A stretch of 24,075 nucleotides of DNA from the IMG/VR virus record IMGVR_UViG_3300024262_000237, positions 1 to 24,075 of that record; one strand, given 5' to 3'. The translations under genes and the position numbers were made by a program. The notes under the pieces are model-generated. The model saw nothing but the letters and a program-made list of their open reading frames with translations. It made no database searches and was not told the DNA's origin. Origin of the DNA: a virus. Shown one piece after another: positions 14,180 to 22,404 of this stretch. Position 1 is the stretch's first letter; each line of letters begins with the position of its first letter.

Positions 14180-14574
14180 TGGACCTGAGCCTTGACTATA
14201 AACAAGCCAAGGCTCTAGATTGTCAAACATGTGACCCTGGAAAAATGAGATTAAGGAATTGCAACGGTGCTTATGGAGAAACGTCTAAGTCACCAATTTT
14301 GGTAAATGGAAATGTTTATAGATCATGCCCTAGAGCATTGGTTGCACAAGATTGGAATTTAGGATATTTAGTTTCTTTGTATTTTGAATGTAGAGAGAAT
14401 AAAGTAAACCCTTTTGGACAAACTTTAGTAAGCACAACAGCTTTTTGCAAAAACGTTTTTGATCAAATGGACTCAATTGTCTCAAATTATCGTGAACGAG
14501 AGCATAAGAAGTTAGAAGAAAAAACAAAAGCTGATGCGAAAAAAGCAAAACTTAAAGGCAAAAGAGGGAAGTAA
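14176..14574 (+). CDS. Tail assembly chaperone extension (gpT-like), Cys-rich, made by -1 frameshift
   Basis: 132 residues if counted from ATG 14176. More likely it is mainly expressed as the C-terminal part of a -1 frameshift fusion with the preceding gene, since the frame is open back to the slippery site and the ATG has only AGGG two bases upstream. It contains Cys16-x2-Cys19, Cys29 and Cys51, a spacing compatible with a zinc site, plus Cys72 and Cys91. The C-terminus is a charged helix rich in Lys (from about 104). By analogy with lambda gpGT, the fusion would bind tape measure and recruit tube protein. A direct start would give a stand-alone small protein. It ends 2 bases before the tape measure gene. 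Confidence 0.72.
   Translation: MMDLSLDYKQAKALDCQTCDPGKMRLRNCNGAYGETSKSPILVNGNVYRSCPRALVAQDWNLGYLVSLYFECRENKVNPFGQTLVSTTAFCKNVFDQMDSIVSNYREREHKKLEEKTKADAKKAKLKGKRGK
14187..14215 (+). other. Perfect 8-bp hairpin downstream of the frameshift site
   Basis: GAGCCTTG (14187-14194) and CAAGGCTC (14208-14215) pair across a 13-base loop inside the coding region of the chaperone extension. It could stimulate frameshifting, but the 22-base spacer from the slippery site is longer than the usual 5-9 bases, so the link is uncertain. Confidence 0.4.
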
Positions 14575-14576
14575 TA

Positions 14577-17500
14577 ATGGCAATTGATAAAAAAGTTAAT
14601 ATTAGTCTTGAAGCATCAGATGAAGCTACTCCAAAAATTACAAAAATTGCAAAAGCTGTAGAGGGTTTAACTAAAGAAAACGAACAATTAAATAAAACCT
14701 ACAGTTCATTATCAGAATCATCTCAAGGTTTTTTACGAGGATTAGGATCAGAACTAGCAAGCGTTACTAAAACAGCTGTTGCTTTTGTTGGTGCTTGGGC
14801 AGGAGCTAAAGTTATTACAAAAACTTTTCCTGCTATAGAAGCTGCTATGGGTAGAACAGCTTTGGCTTCTATTAATCTTGCAAACAAAGCCGCTGAAATA
14901 AGAGTTCCTTATAATAGATTATCTGTATTAAGTGGTTCTTTAACTAAAAACTTACAAATATTATCATCTCAAGGATTAGAAGCTGTAGGAAAAGGACTAG
15001 GAAGTCTTAAAACTAGTTTAATGGCAGTTCGTAGTAATTTAGAAGCTAGTGTTCTTGTAACCAAATCAGTTACTAATGCTACTTTAGGAACTGGAAAAGC
15101 ATTTTTAGCCGCTGCTAAACATACAGAGTTGCTTGAAAAAGGACTTGGAGGTATGGTAATTAGGGCAAGTATTGGGGCTAGTGTTTTCAGTGCTTTAGGA
15201 GCTTCATTATTAACTTCTGATGGAATTATGAAAAAAATGGCTGGGGTAACATTAATTGGCCTTGCCCTTGCATTAGGCGGAGTAGTTGCAGTTATTCACC
15301 AATTATTAAACGCTGTTGGAAACGTAATTATATCTATAGGAGATAAATTAACTGCCGCTACTGAAAAGCAAATTAAAGATTTTTCAAAAGCAGAACAAAC
15401 AACTTACGCTTTCAATCAAACAATTTCTGCATATGCAAAAAACTCAGAAGAAGCTGCTAAATCAACAGACGAGTGGACTAATTTTCAAATTGCTCAAACA
15501 AACGCAACAGGTGCTCAAGCAGCAACTATGAGAGCTATGATTGCAGAGACAATTTCTGCTACAGAAGCAGCTGGATTGAATGTAGCACAACAAAAAGAAC
15601 TTATAAAGGCTTCTATTGACCTATCAGAAAGAGCTCATAAACCTCAGATAGACACATTGACCGCTTTAATTAATGCTATGAATGGTAATTCACAAGCTGT
15701 TATTGCTTTAGGATTACATATAAATGATACTGCTATTCAACATTCAAAATTAAGTCAATCCCAAAAGGATAATTTTAAGACTGCTTCTGAGGCCGAAAGA
15801 GCTCAAACTAGGTTAGCTGTTATTATGGAACAGTCTGGTAAGGCTGCTGGTTTTGCTACAGCCAATGCAGACTTATATTCAAAAGCTATAAAATTACAGA
15901 AAAACGCACAAGAAACATTAAACGCAGAGCTTGGTCGTGGTTCAGTAATAATTAATGGTGAATATAGGTTAGGATTAGCAACCGCAACCAATGCTTTAAC
16001 AAACTTTTTCAAACCTATTCTTCCTGGTGTAGGATTTTTACAGGCTTTAGGTGGTAGAGTATTACAAGTTACTGGTTTTTTAGCTAAAAACCTACTAACT
16101 ATTACATTATTAACAAGTGCATATAGGGCTTTAAATATTCTTCTTGCAAAAGGTTTTGCAGGAGGAGCTTTTGGTAAACAACTTCCTTTTATTAATAAAT
16201 CTATTGGACAAATGGCTAAAAACTTAGGAGCTACCAATATAAAGTTTAATTCTCTAAAAGGAGTCGCAAAAGGCGGGCTTCAAATTATTGCAAAACAATC
16301 TGCCAATGGAGCTAAAGCTTTATTAGGACTAGACTCTGCTGCAAAAATAACTGCTGGCTCTGTAGGAACACAAATGGTTAAAGGGTTTGCCAATGTAGCT
16401 AAAGGAATAGGATTAGCTACTAAGGCGTCTTTAGCTTTCTTAGCAACACCAATGGGGCTAACTATAGCTGCAATAGTTCTTGGTGCATTATTGCTTTACA
16501 AAGCTTTTCAAAAGCTAGAACAAGAAACTGGAATATTTTCAGAAATATGGGCAGACTTAGAAGAGTCCTTTTCAGGTACATCTGAAGTATTAGCTCCTCT
16601 ATATACAATATTAAAAGAAATAGGAATAGTTCTTGCAAAAGTAATAGGAGTACAAGTAAAACTAGCTGCTGCTGCGTTGTCTCAAATGGTAGCTAATGTT
16701 TTTAGAGTAATTCTAGCATTCCAAAAACTAAGTACTTTTTTACCTGGCTCTATGGGAGCTTCTGCTGCTGCAATTGCTAAAACAGAAGAAAGAATTGCTA
16801 AATTAAACGCAGCTAGTAAAAAACTTGCACTAGGTGCAATAAATGATATAGGAGATATTTTCCTTAATAGTGCTGAAGCTTCAGCAAAATCTATGATAGC
16901 AATGGAAAGGTGGAGAAAAGAATTAGCAGAAGCATCTATCGCTGTAGGTAAATATGAAGAGAAATCTAAAAAAGCTTTTGAATTTGCTTCTGAGTTTACT
17001 CCTAATATTAACTTAAATAAGTTTAAGAAAAAGGCTGCAGGGTTTGAAAGTACATTAATTCAACTACAAGGAGCACTTGAAGATAAGAAAATAACTTTAA
17101 TTAATGCTCCTGAACAAACAGCAGAGATTAAAAAGGCTCTTGAAGAAACTATCTCAAAAATAGCTGATGCAGAAGAAGCAATTCAAGGAGTTAGATTAAA
17201 GAAGGCTCAAGAAATTAGAAATGCTAGGCTCTCAGAAGTAAGCATGGAACTTCAAACACAAAAACAGAAGGTCTTTTCTGTTGAGCAAGAAATAAAACAG
17301 ATGAGACTTGATGCCGCTACAGATACAAGAGACCAGTTAGTCCTGATTGAGACCCAGAGGTTACTGGATCAACGTGGTTTATTGTCGGCACAAGCGCAAG
17401 CAGGTATATCAATCAAACAACAAGCAGCCCTTGAGGCCAATTCTATAGAACTTGAGGCATTCAGAAGTAGATTAAATGCTGAAAGAGAATTAGCCCTCAC

Positions 17501-18665
17501 AGCAGAACAACAGAAACAAAATGAAATTATTTCTCTGAGGGCAAGCTTACTTCAAGGTACAACCGCTGGAGCTCAAGCTAAAGAGGATGCTGAAGTAGTT
17601 AACGAAAGACAAAAAATACAAGCTTTAGAAGTTTTACAACAACAAAGGTTAATATCTACTGCACAGTTTGAAAAAGACCGCGCAGCAATAACAATGGCTG
17701 GAAGACAAAGATCTTTTGAGCTTGAAATGCAATTTGAATTAGAAAGAGCTAATGCATTAGGATTATCTCCAGAAGCTATGCAAGCAAGAATTGATGCTCA
17801 AGCAAGACAAGACGCTATGGAGTTAGAGCAATTAACTTTTAAGCTTCAAAATAAACAACTAACAGAAAAAGATTTTGCTACCGCCAAAGAACAATTAGCT
17901 TTTGCAAGTGAAGAAAGAATTGCTAAAATAAAAGAAGATCATTTAACTAAAGAATTAGAAAGAGCCAAAAGACAAGGCTCTTTTATGGATAGAATAAGAA
18001 TTCAATCCGAGATTAATCAAATCAAAGGAGCTGGAAAGGTTTCTACAGCAAAAGCTTTTTTTCAATCACAAGAGGTTTCTCATGCACAGTCTGCTCTAGG
18101 TAACTTAGCAACATTAACATCGTCTTCAAATGAAAAGATGTTTAAGATTGGTAAAGCCGCAGCTTTAGCCTCTGCTGTAGTAAATACTGCTAGAGCATTT
18201 ACATTAGCTCTTGCTGAAGGCGGACCTATTATGGGTCCAATTTTAGGAGCAACAATTTTAGCTGCCGGTGGTGTTCAAATAGCAAATATTAAAGCTCAAA
18301 AGTTTAGTGGAGCTTCAAGCGCTGGTTCAGGATCTACAGCAGCTCCTGTTGCACCAACACCTTCTGCAACACAAGGCGGACAAGCTGATAGTGGTATGGA
18401 CGCTGTTCCAAGATCTTTAAATGGAAAATCCTTTATCTTATCCGCTGGTGAAAGAGTTGTTCAACCAGAGGCTAATAAGAAACTAACTAGTTTTCTAGAT
18501 AATGTTGAAAACGGCGGTATTGGCGGAGGAAGCACCTTTAATATTAATATAGGAACTGTTGATAGTAATGAAAGAATTGATCAAATTGTTCTAAAAGTAA
18601 AAGAAGTTATTAGAGAAGATTCTGAAAGAGGCGAAACTATTATTAGTTCAAAAGGGGTTGCATAA
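14577..18665 (+). CDS. Tail tape measure protein
   Basis: The longest gene, 1362 residues, placed after the chaperone pair. It spans the tail lumen, sets tail length and is ejected with DNA. The N-terminus is a helical coiled-coil region (KVNISLEASDEATPKITKIA, LTKENEQLNKTYSSL). Hydrophobic stretches lie near residues 195-250 (AGVTLIGLALALGGVVAVIH) and 618-645 (TPMGLTIAAIVLGALLLY). A long Glu/Gln/Arg-rich coiled coil spans about 850-1180. The C-terminus has the family-typical run AALASAVVNTARAFTLALAE followed by QIANIKAQKF, then SFILSAGERVVQPEANKKL. At about 0.15 nm per residue it predicts a tail of about 200 nm. No lytic or peptidase domain is visible. Confidence 0.93.
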   Translation: MAIDKKVNISLEASDEATPKITKIAKAVEGLTKENEQLNKTYSSLSESSQGFLRGLGSELASVTKTAVAFVGAWAGAKVITKTFPAIEAAMGRTALASINLANKAAEIRVPYNRLSVLSGSLTKNLQILSSQGLEAVGKGLGSLKTSLMAVRSNLEASVLVTKSVTNATLGTGKAFLAAAKHTELLEKGLGGMVIRASIGASVFSALGASLLTSDGIMKKMAGVTLIGLALALGGVVAVIHQLLNAVGNVIISIGDKLTAATEKQIKDFSKAEQTTYAFNQTISAYAKNSEEAAKSTDEWTNFQIAQTNATGAQAATMRAMIAETISATEAAGLNVAQQKELIKASIDLSERAHKPQIDTLTALINAMNGNSQAVIALGLHINDTAIQHSKLSQSQKDNFKTASEAERAQTRLAVIMEQSGKAAGFATANADLYSKAIKLQKNAQETLNAELGRGSVIINGEYRLGLATATNALTNFFKPILPGVGFLQALGGRVLQVTGFLAKNLLTITLLTSAYRALNILLAKGFAGGAFGKQLPFINKSIGQMAKNLGATNIKFNSLKGVAKGGLQIIAKQSANGAKALLGLDSAAKITAGSVGTQMVKGFANVAKGIGLATKASLAFLATPMGLTIAAIVLGALLLYKAFQKLEQETGIFSEIWADLEESFSGTSEVLAPLYTILKEIGIVLAKVIGVQVKLAAAALSQMVANVFRVILAFQKLSTFLPGSMGASAAAIAKTEERIAKLNAASKKLALGAINDIGDIFLNSAEASAKSMIAMERWRKELAEASIAVGKYEEKSKKAFEFASEFTPNINLNKFKKKAAGFESTLIQLQGALEDKKITLINAPEQTAEIKKALEETISKIADAEEAIQGVRLKKAQEIRNARLSEVSMELQTQKQKVFSVEQEIKQMRLDAATDTRDQLVLIETQRLLDQRGLLSAQAQAGISIKQQAALEANSIELEAFRSRLNAERELALTAEQQKQNEIISLRASLLQGTTAGAQAKEDAEVVNERQKIQALEVLQQQRLISTAQFEKDRAAITMAGRQRSFELEMQFELERANALGLSPEAMQARIDAQARQDAMELEQLTFKLQNKQLTEKDFATAKEQLAFASEERIAKIKEDHLTKELERAKRQGSFMDRIRIQSEINQIKGAGKVSTAKAFFQSQEVSHAQSALGNLATLTSSSNEKMFKIGKAAALASAVVNTARAFTLALAEGGPIMGPILGATILAAGGVQIANIKAQKFSGASSAGSGSTAAPVAPTPSATQGGQADSGMDAVPRSLNGKSFILSAGERVVQPEANKKLTSFLDNVENGGIGGGSTFNINIGTVDSNERIDQIVLKVKEVIREDSERGETIISSKGVA

Positions 18666-19484
18666 ATGGCTACAAATCAAGGTATATCTTTTCTCTATAG
18701 TTTTGATTTAGGAAATAGATTAGTAGATAATTTTGGATCTAATGTAATTAGAGTATCTTCTACAAAAACAGGAGATTTTGATAAAGGAAATGTTACTTCT
18801 GAGTCTGTTAGAGAAGTTTGGAGATCAGATAATGTCTTAACTTTGCAAGAAATTGTTATTAAAGCAGATATTAAGTCAGAAATAGACACCTTTGCAATTC
18901 TTGGTCATAATTTTAGCATCGGAGCAGTAGTAAAGGTTGAGGCTAATATTGATGATGTGTGGATAGCTCCTCCTTTTTCTCAACAAGTTGTCGTTGATGA
19001 AGAAGTTAATAATATTATATTAGCTAATGGTGGTTTTGGCGGAGAATATGAATATTATAGAGTTACTGTTTTAGATCCATCAAACGCTTGCGGATATATA
19101 GAAATAGGAAGGATTGTTGGTGGTCAAGCATTTACTTTTGAAAATAATGAAGATATTACTGATACTTATAAAATAGCAAACGTAGATCAATCAGAAAAAA
19201 TGAAAACTCAAGGATATTTTAGAGCTTCTAATGAAAATATAATAGTTCGAAGCTTCTCAGCCAACTTTAGTAAGTTATTTTCTGTTACTGGTCAAGACGA
19301 TAACTTTAGAGGCTTTAGAAGGCTATGGAAAACAGTAAAAACAACCAGGCCTTTTTTAACTGTGTTAGATAGAGACAATACTCAAATCTTTAACGTTTGG
19401 GGACAGTTTAAATCACTTCCAGATGAATCTTTTGGTATTAATCAGTTTGTTAACACTCCTGTTTCTATAGAAGAAGTGTTTTAA
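18666..19484 (+). CDS. Probable distal tail / baseplate protein
   Basis: 272 residues, ATG 18666 directly after the tape measure stop. Mostly beta: LYSFDLGNRLVDNFGSNVIR, LTLQEIVIKADIKSEIDTF, then AILGHNFSIGAVVKVEANID, a strand-turn block I associate with phage tail-tip structural proteins, and EYYRVTVLDPSNACGYIEIG. The second half has SFSANFSKLFSVTGQDD and RPFLTVLDRDNTQIFNVWG. Gene order after the tape measure is the usual place for the distal tail protein that caps the tube and anchors the tip. No enzymatic motif. An 80-base AT-rich gap follows. Confidence 0.6.
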   Translation: MATNQGISFLYSFDLGNRLVDNFGSNVIRVSSTKTGDFDKGNVTSESVREVWRSDNVLTLQEIVIKADIKSEIDTFAILGHNFSIGAVVKVEANIDDVWIAPPFSQQVVVDEEVNNIILANGGFGGEYEYYRVTVLDPSNACGYIEIGRIVGGQAFTFENNEDITDTYKIANVDQSEKMKTQGYFRASNENIIVRSFSANFSKLFSVTGQDDNFRGFRRLWKTVKTTRPFLTVLDRDNTQIFNVWGQFKSLPDESFGINQFVNTPVSIEEVF

Positions 19485-19564
19485 TTGTATATTATCATTA
19501 TAAATCTTTTCTTTTTTTAAAAATATAAATATTTATAATAATTAAACACTTATAGGAGATGTAA
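19485..19564 (+). promoter_or_regulatory. AT-rich intergenic gap with promoter-like motif and 14-bp palindrome
   Basis: TTGTATATT (19485-19493), a relative of the motif in other gaps, begins right after the stop of the previous gene. A perfect 14-bp palindrome TATAAATATTTATA lies at 19524-19537. The RBS GGAG (19555-19558) serves the GTG at 19565. A fibre-operon promoter would fit here, but the composition makes chance matches easy. No clear terminator is seen. Confidence 0.3.
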
Positions 19565-22363
19565 GTGAGTCAAAATATTTTTCTTGATCCATCCGTTTCG
19601 TCTTTGCCAGCATTCGCTCCTGGTGCAGTTGGTAATGGTACCCTTACAGTTGATAAGCTGTCTCATTTTACCGTAACTCAAGATTATACAGCTATTTGTA
19701 CAGCCACAGATCCTTTCACTGTCTTTAATATAATCGGAAGCTTAGATGGTCCTGTTGGTGTCGCTATAGTTGGAACACAATTTGTTGATCAAGATAAAAA
19801 AATATTCTTAACGGTAAATCAAGGTCCTATTTTATTTGAAGTAGGAGATACCTTTGAATTCAGTGTAATACAAGGTACCGACTTAACACAATCTAATTTA
19901 GATACTTATAATGAACTTCCTCAAAAGAATTTTGGTCTTGGAGTAATTGGAGAAAACAAAGGTGACCACAATGTTCGCTTTAACGAAGCTGCTCAATTAG
20001 CTTTTAGAGAAATTCAAGACTTAAAATTTACAAGTAAATTAGCAGGTTCCTTAGGTAACTTAATATCTATTGAGTATTTTTTAGGAACTGTATTGGCTTC
20101 TGCTTCTAAAGTTATTCAAGATTTAACATATACTGCAAGCATTCCAGGAGCTTCTGGCAATGATATTCAGATTGCTTATGAACAATTTACTCCTGCGGTT
20201 CAAGCTGAAAGGCAAGTTCAAGATATTTTATTTACTGCTAAACCAATAGGTGTTTTAGGAAACGCTATTTCTGTTGAATATATCGCTGGAGGAACAGCTG
20301 GTTCTGAGGGCGTAAATGTTATTGGTAGTAAAGTTCAAGTTCAAATTGATGATGGAGTATCAACAGCTGATCAAGTTAGAGTTGCTATAGGTGGAAATCC
20401 TACAGCTTTTGCTTTATTAGATGGTATTTCAACAGGAACAGGATTAGAACCTCAAACAACTCAGGCAGAAATATTCTTACTTGGTGGATTAGACGCTATA
20501 GGAGACGCTGGAAACGAAGTAGTCACTGTTTTGGTTAATTTAATTACAGTTAAATTAGAAAGCGGAGTATCTACTGCTCAAAATGTTTATGATGCTATAT
20601 TAGGAAGTGCTCCTGCTTTAGCCTTAGTGACACCTTCAATCTCAGGAACACCTGCTACAACACAAATAGCTCCAGTTATTGCTACTAATTTAGAAAACGG
20701 AGCTGATAATGTTGGTATTCCTGGTTCTGAAGTAGTAAACGTAGTTGATAATCAAATACAAGTAACTTTTGTTTCTGGATTATCATCAGCTCAACAAATA
20801 AAAACAGCCATTGAAGGAAATGTAAGTGCAGATGCTTTAGTTACAGTAACTTTAATTGGTTTAGGACAACAAGAAACAACAGACTTACAAGCATTGGCTA
20901 CCGCTGATATTACTAACGGTGAAAGTTTGGATGTTTCTGATGCAAACGACGTAAGAACTGTTAGATTTTATTATAGAATTGATACTGTAGATGTTCCTCC
21001 TGGTTCAGGTGATGATATACCTATTGATATTGCAACTGGAGATACAAGCGGTGTTGTTGCTATAAAGACAGCGGCCACTATTAATTCAGAACCAGAGTGG
21101 AATGTTGCAACACCAGCAACCTCAGTATTTAGAGTTATAAATGCAGATGTAGGACCATCAACTGATATATCAAATGTTGATGTAGGTGTAGGACAAGCCG
21201 TACCTTTTAATATTGTTAAGGTTTTAGATGGCTTTTCAATAGGAGAAGAACTAGAAACTTCTCCAGTAAGTAGAACTTTTCTAGGCGGCGGTTTAGGACA
21301 AGGAACCTATGCTTTTAACACAAAAGAACTAACAGTTCCAGGAAGTTTTAATGAAGGTAATGCTGGAATTTTAGTTACTGGGATGAATAATCAAGGTGAT
21401 GAGACAACTTCGGGAGTATCTCTTAAAAAAGGAGTGGTAACTCTTGATGATAATGTTCCAGCAAATTTATCTGGACCAATTGTTGATAATACTCAGAAAA
21501 CCATAAATAATCTTATTCAAAATGGCAAGGTAGTCTTTGTTTCTGAGAACGAAGGTAAAGTTCTTTGGAGTAAGCCTGCTGGAACATTAGATATTGAAGA
21601 AGATTTAAAAATATTTTTTACTGAAACTGGAATTGTTAATACTATTTTAGCTTCAAACTTTCCTATAGCAATTGCTGATGGAGAACATATTTGGGTTGTA
21701 GTTGATAGGCAGAATTCTGTTAACTTAACTATAAACCAAGGAACAACTGTACCAGACTCTCCTAATGGAGAAAACGTCTTTAGGTTGTTAACACGAGTAG
21801 GAACTAGTCTTATTTGGTGGGACAATACCTTTCAAAGAGAAGGAAAAAAACTTAGAATTGGTGAAGGAGCGGGAACTGGCGCATTTCAAGAAAAACTTGG
21901 TGTCGGCAATGGAGTCCAAACTTCCTTTCCAATCTTATCTGGTCTGTTTCCGGTTAATAAAGACTCTATTTTAGTTTTTGCTAATGCTCACCAGTTTGTA
22001 GATACAGAGTGGGACTGGAATGAAATAACAAACGATATAGAGTTTGTTGTTGCTCCAGAAGTTGGAGTTGAACCTTATATATACTACTTAACTGATGGAG
22101 ACTCAATATCACCTCCATCAGTTTCTGGTATTGAACAATCATATGTTCATACGGTTTCTGTATTAGAACAAATAAACAAGGAATTACAGTTAATTGCTAC
22201 ACCAGCGCAACCTTCTAAAATGTTAGTAGACATTATAGGAGGAACATCTCAAATTATAAATATAGATTTTCAAATTACTGGTGATTTATTTCAATGGACA
22301 GGTTTAGCATTAGACGGAGTTTTAACATCTGGAGATAAAGTGAGATTTCACTTCTTTAGTTAA
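19565..22363 (+). CDS. Large tail fibre / baseplate protein with nested beta-modules
   Basis: 932 residues, GTG start at 19565 behind GGAG. Domains in order: an N-terminal beta region (1-145, with GNGTLTVDKLSHFTV and QGPILFEVGDTFEF); half-modules N1, N2, N3 (149-247) then C3, C2, C1 (248-453) of the shared beta-module; a different fibre-type repeat (about 464-558, VRFYYRIDTVDVPPGSGDD to IVKVLDGFSIG); a central beta region with TQKTINNLIQNGKVVFVSEN; a C-terminal fibre domain (777-845, VGNGVQTSFPILSGLFPVN to PYIYYLTDG); and a final strand-rich tail. No catalytic motif seen. It is the first gene of the fibre block, so a tail-tip hub or fibre base is likely. Receptor binding is inferred. Confidence 0.75.
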   Translation: MSQNIFLDPSVSSLPAFAPGAVGNGTLTVDKLSHFTVTQDYTAICTATDPFTVFNIIGSLDGPVGVAIVGTQFVDQDKKIFLTVNQGPILFEVGDTFEFSVIQGTDLTQSNLDTYNELPQKNFGLGVIGENKGDHNVRFNEAAQLAFREIQDLKFTSKLAGSLGNLISIEYFLGTVLASASKVIQDLTYTASIPGASGNDIQIAYEQFTPAVQAERQVQDILFTAKPIGVLGNAISVEYIAGGTAGSEGVNVIGSKVQVQIDDGVSTADQVRVAIGGNPTAFALLDGISTGTGLEPQTTQAEIFLLGGLDAIGDAGNEVVTVLVNLITVKLESGVSTAQNVYDAILGSAPALALVTPSISGTPATTQIAPVIATNLENGADNVGIPGSEVVNVVDNQIQVTFVSGLSSAQQIKTAIEGNVSADALVTVTLIGLGQQETTDLQALATADITNGESLDVSDANDVRTVRFYYRIDTVDVPPGSGDDIPIDIATGDTSGVVAIKTAATINSEPEWNVATPATSVFRVINADVGPSTDISNVDVGVGQAVPFNIVKVLDGFSIGEELETSPVSRTFLGGGLGQGTYAFNTKELTVPGSFNEGNAGILVTGMNNQGDETTSGVSLKKGVVTLDDNVPANLSGPIVDNTQKTINNLIQNGKVVFVSENEGKVLWSKPAGTLDIEEDLKIFFTETGIVNTILASNFPIAIADGEHIWVVVDRQNSVNLTINQGTTVPDSPNGENVFRLLTRVGTSLIWWDNTFQREGKKLRIGEGAGTGAFQEKLGVGNGVQTSFPILSGLFPVNKDSILVFANAHQFVDTEWDWNEITNDIEFVVAPEVGVEPYIYYLTDGDSISPPSVSGIEQSYVHTVSVLEQINKELQLIATPAQPSKMLVDIIGGTSQIINIDFQITGDLFQWTGLALDGVLTSGDKVRFHFFS
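20009..20923 (+). repeat. Nested array of the shared beta-module (N1-N2-N3-C3-C2-C1)
   Basis: Three N halves start at residues 149, 183 and 217 (IQDLKFTSKLAGSLGN, IQDLTYTASIPGASGN, VQDILFTAKPIGVLGN), a period of 34. Three C halves start with E at 248, 318 and 389 (EGVNVIG, EVVTVLVN, EVVNVVDN), a period of 70-71, each with a GVSTA or GLSSA turn and a closing GG/NG. Only N3-C3 is continuous through YIAGGTAGSEG. The order suits a module inserted into another module's loop, twice. Confidence 0.8.
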
Positions 22364-22404
22364 TATAAAAATTGTAAAAAATAAGAGAAAGTAAGGAGTT
22401 TAAA

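Noticed and set aside
15803-16237. 144-codon - strand frame opposite the tape measure gene
   Set aside because: It lies opposite a confidently identified gene, has no RBS, and no other gene in the window is on the - strand.
17281-17580. Slightly G+C-richer stretch in the tape measure gene
   Set aside because: Hand count gives about 42%, with one 60-base line at 50%, but neighbouring lines are 35-40%. The change is gradual and fits Gln/Ala/Glu-rich coding.
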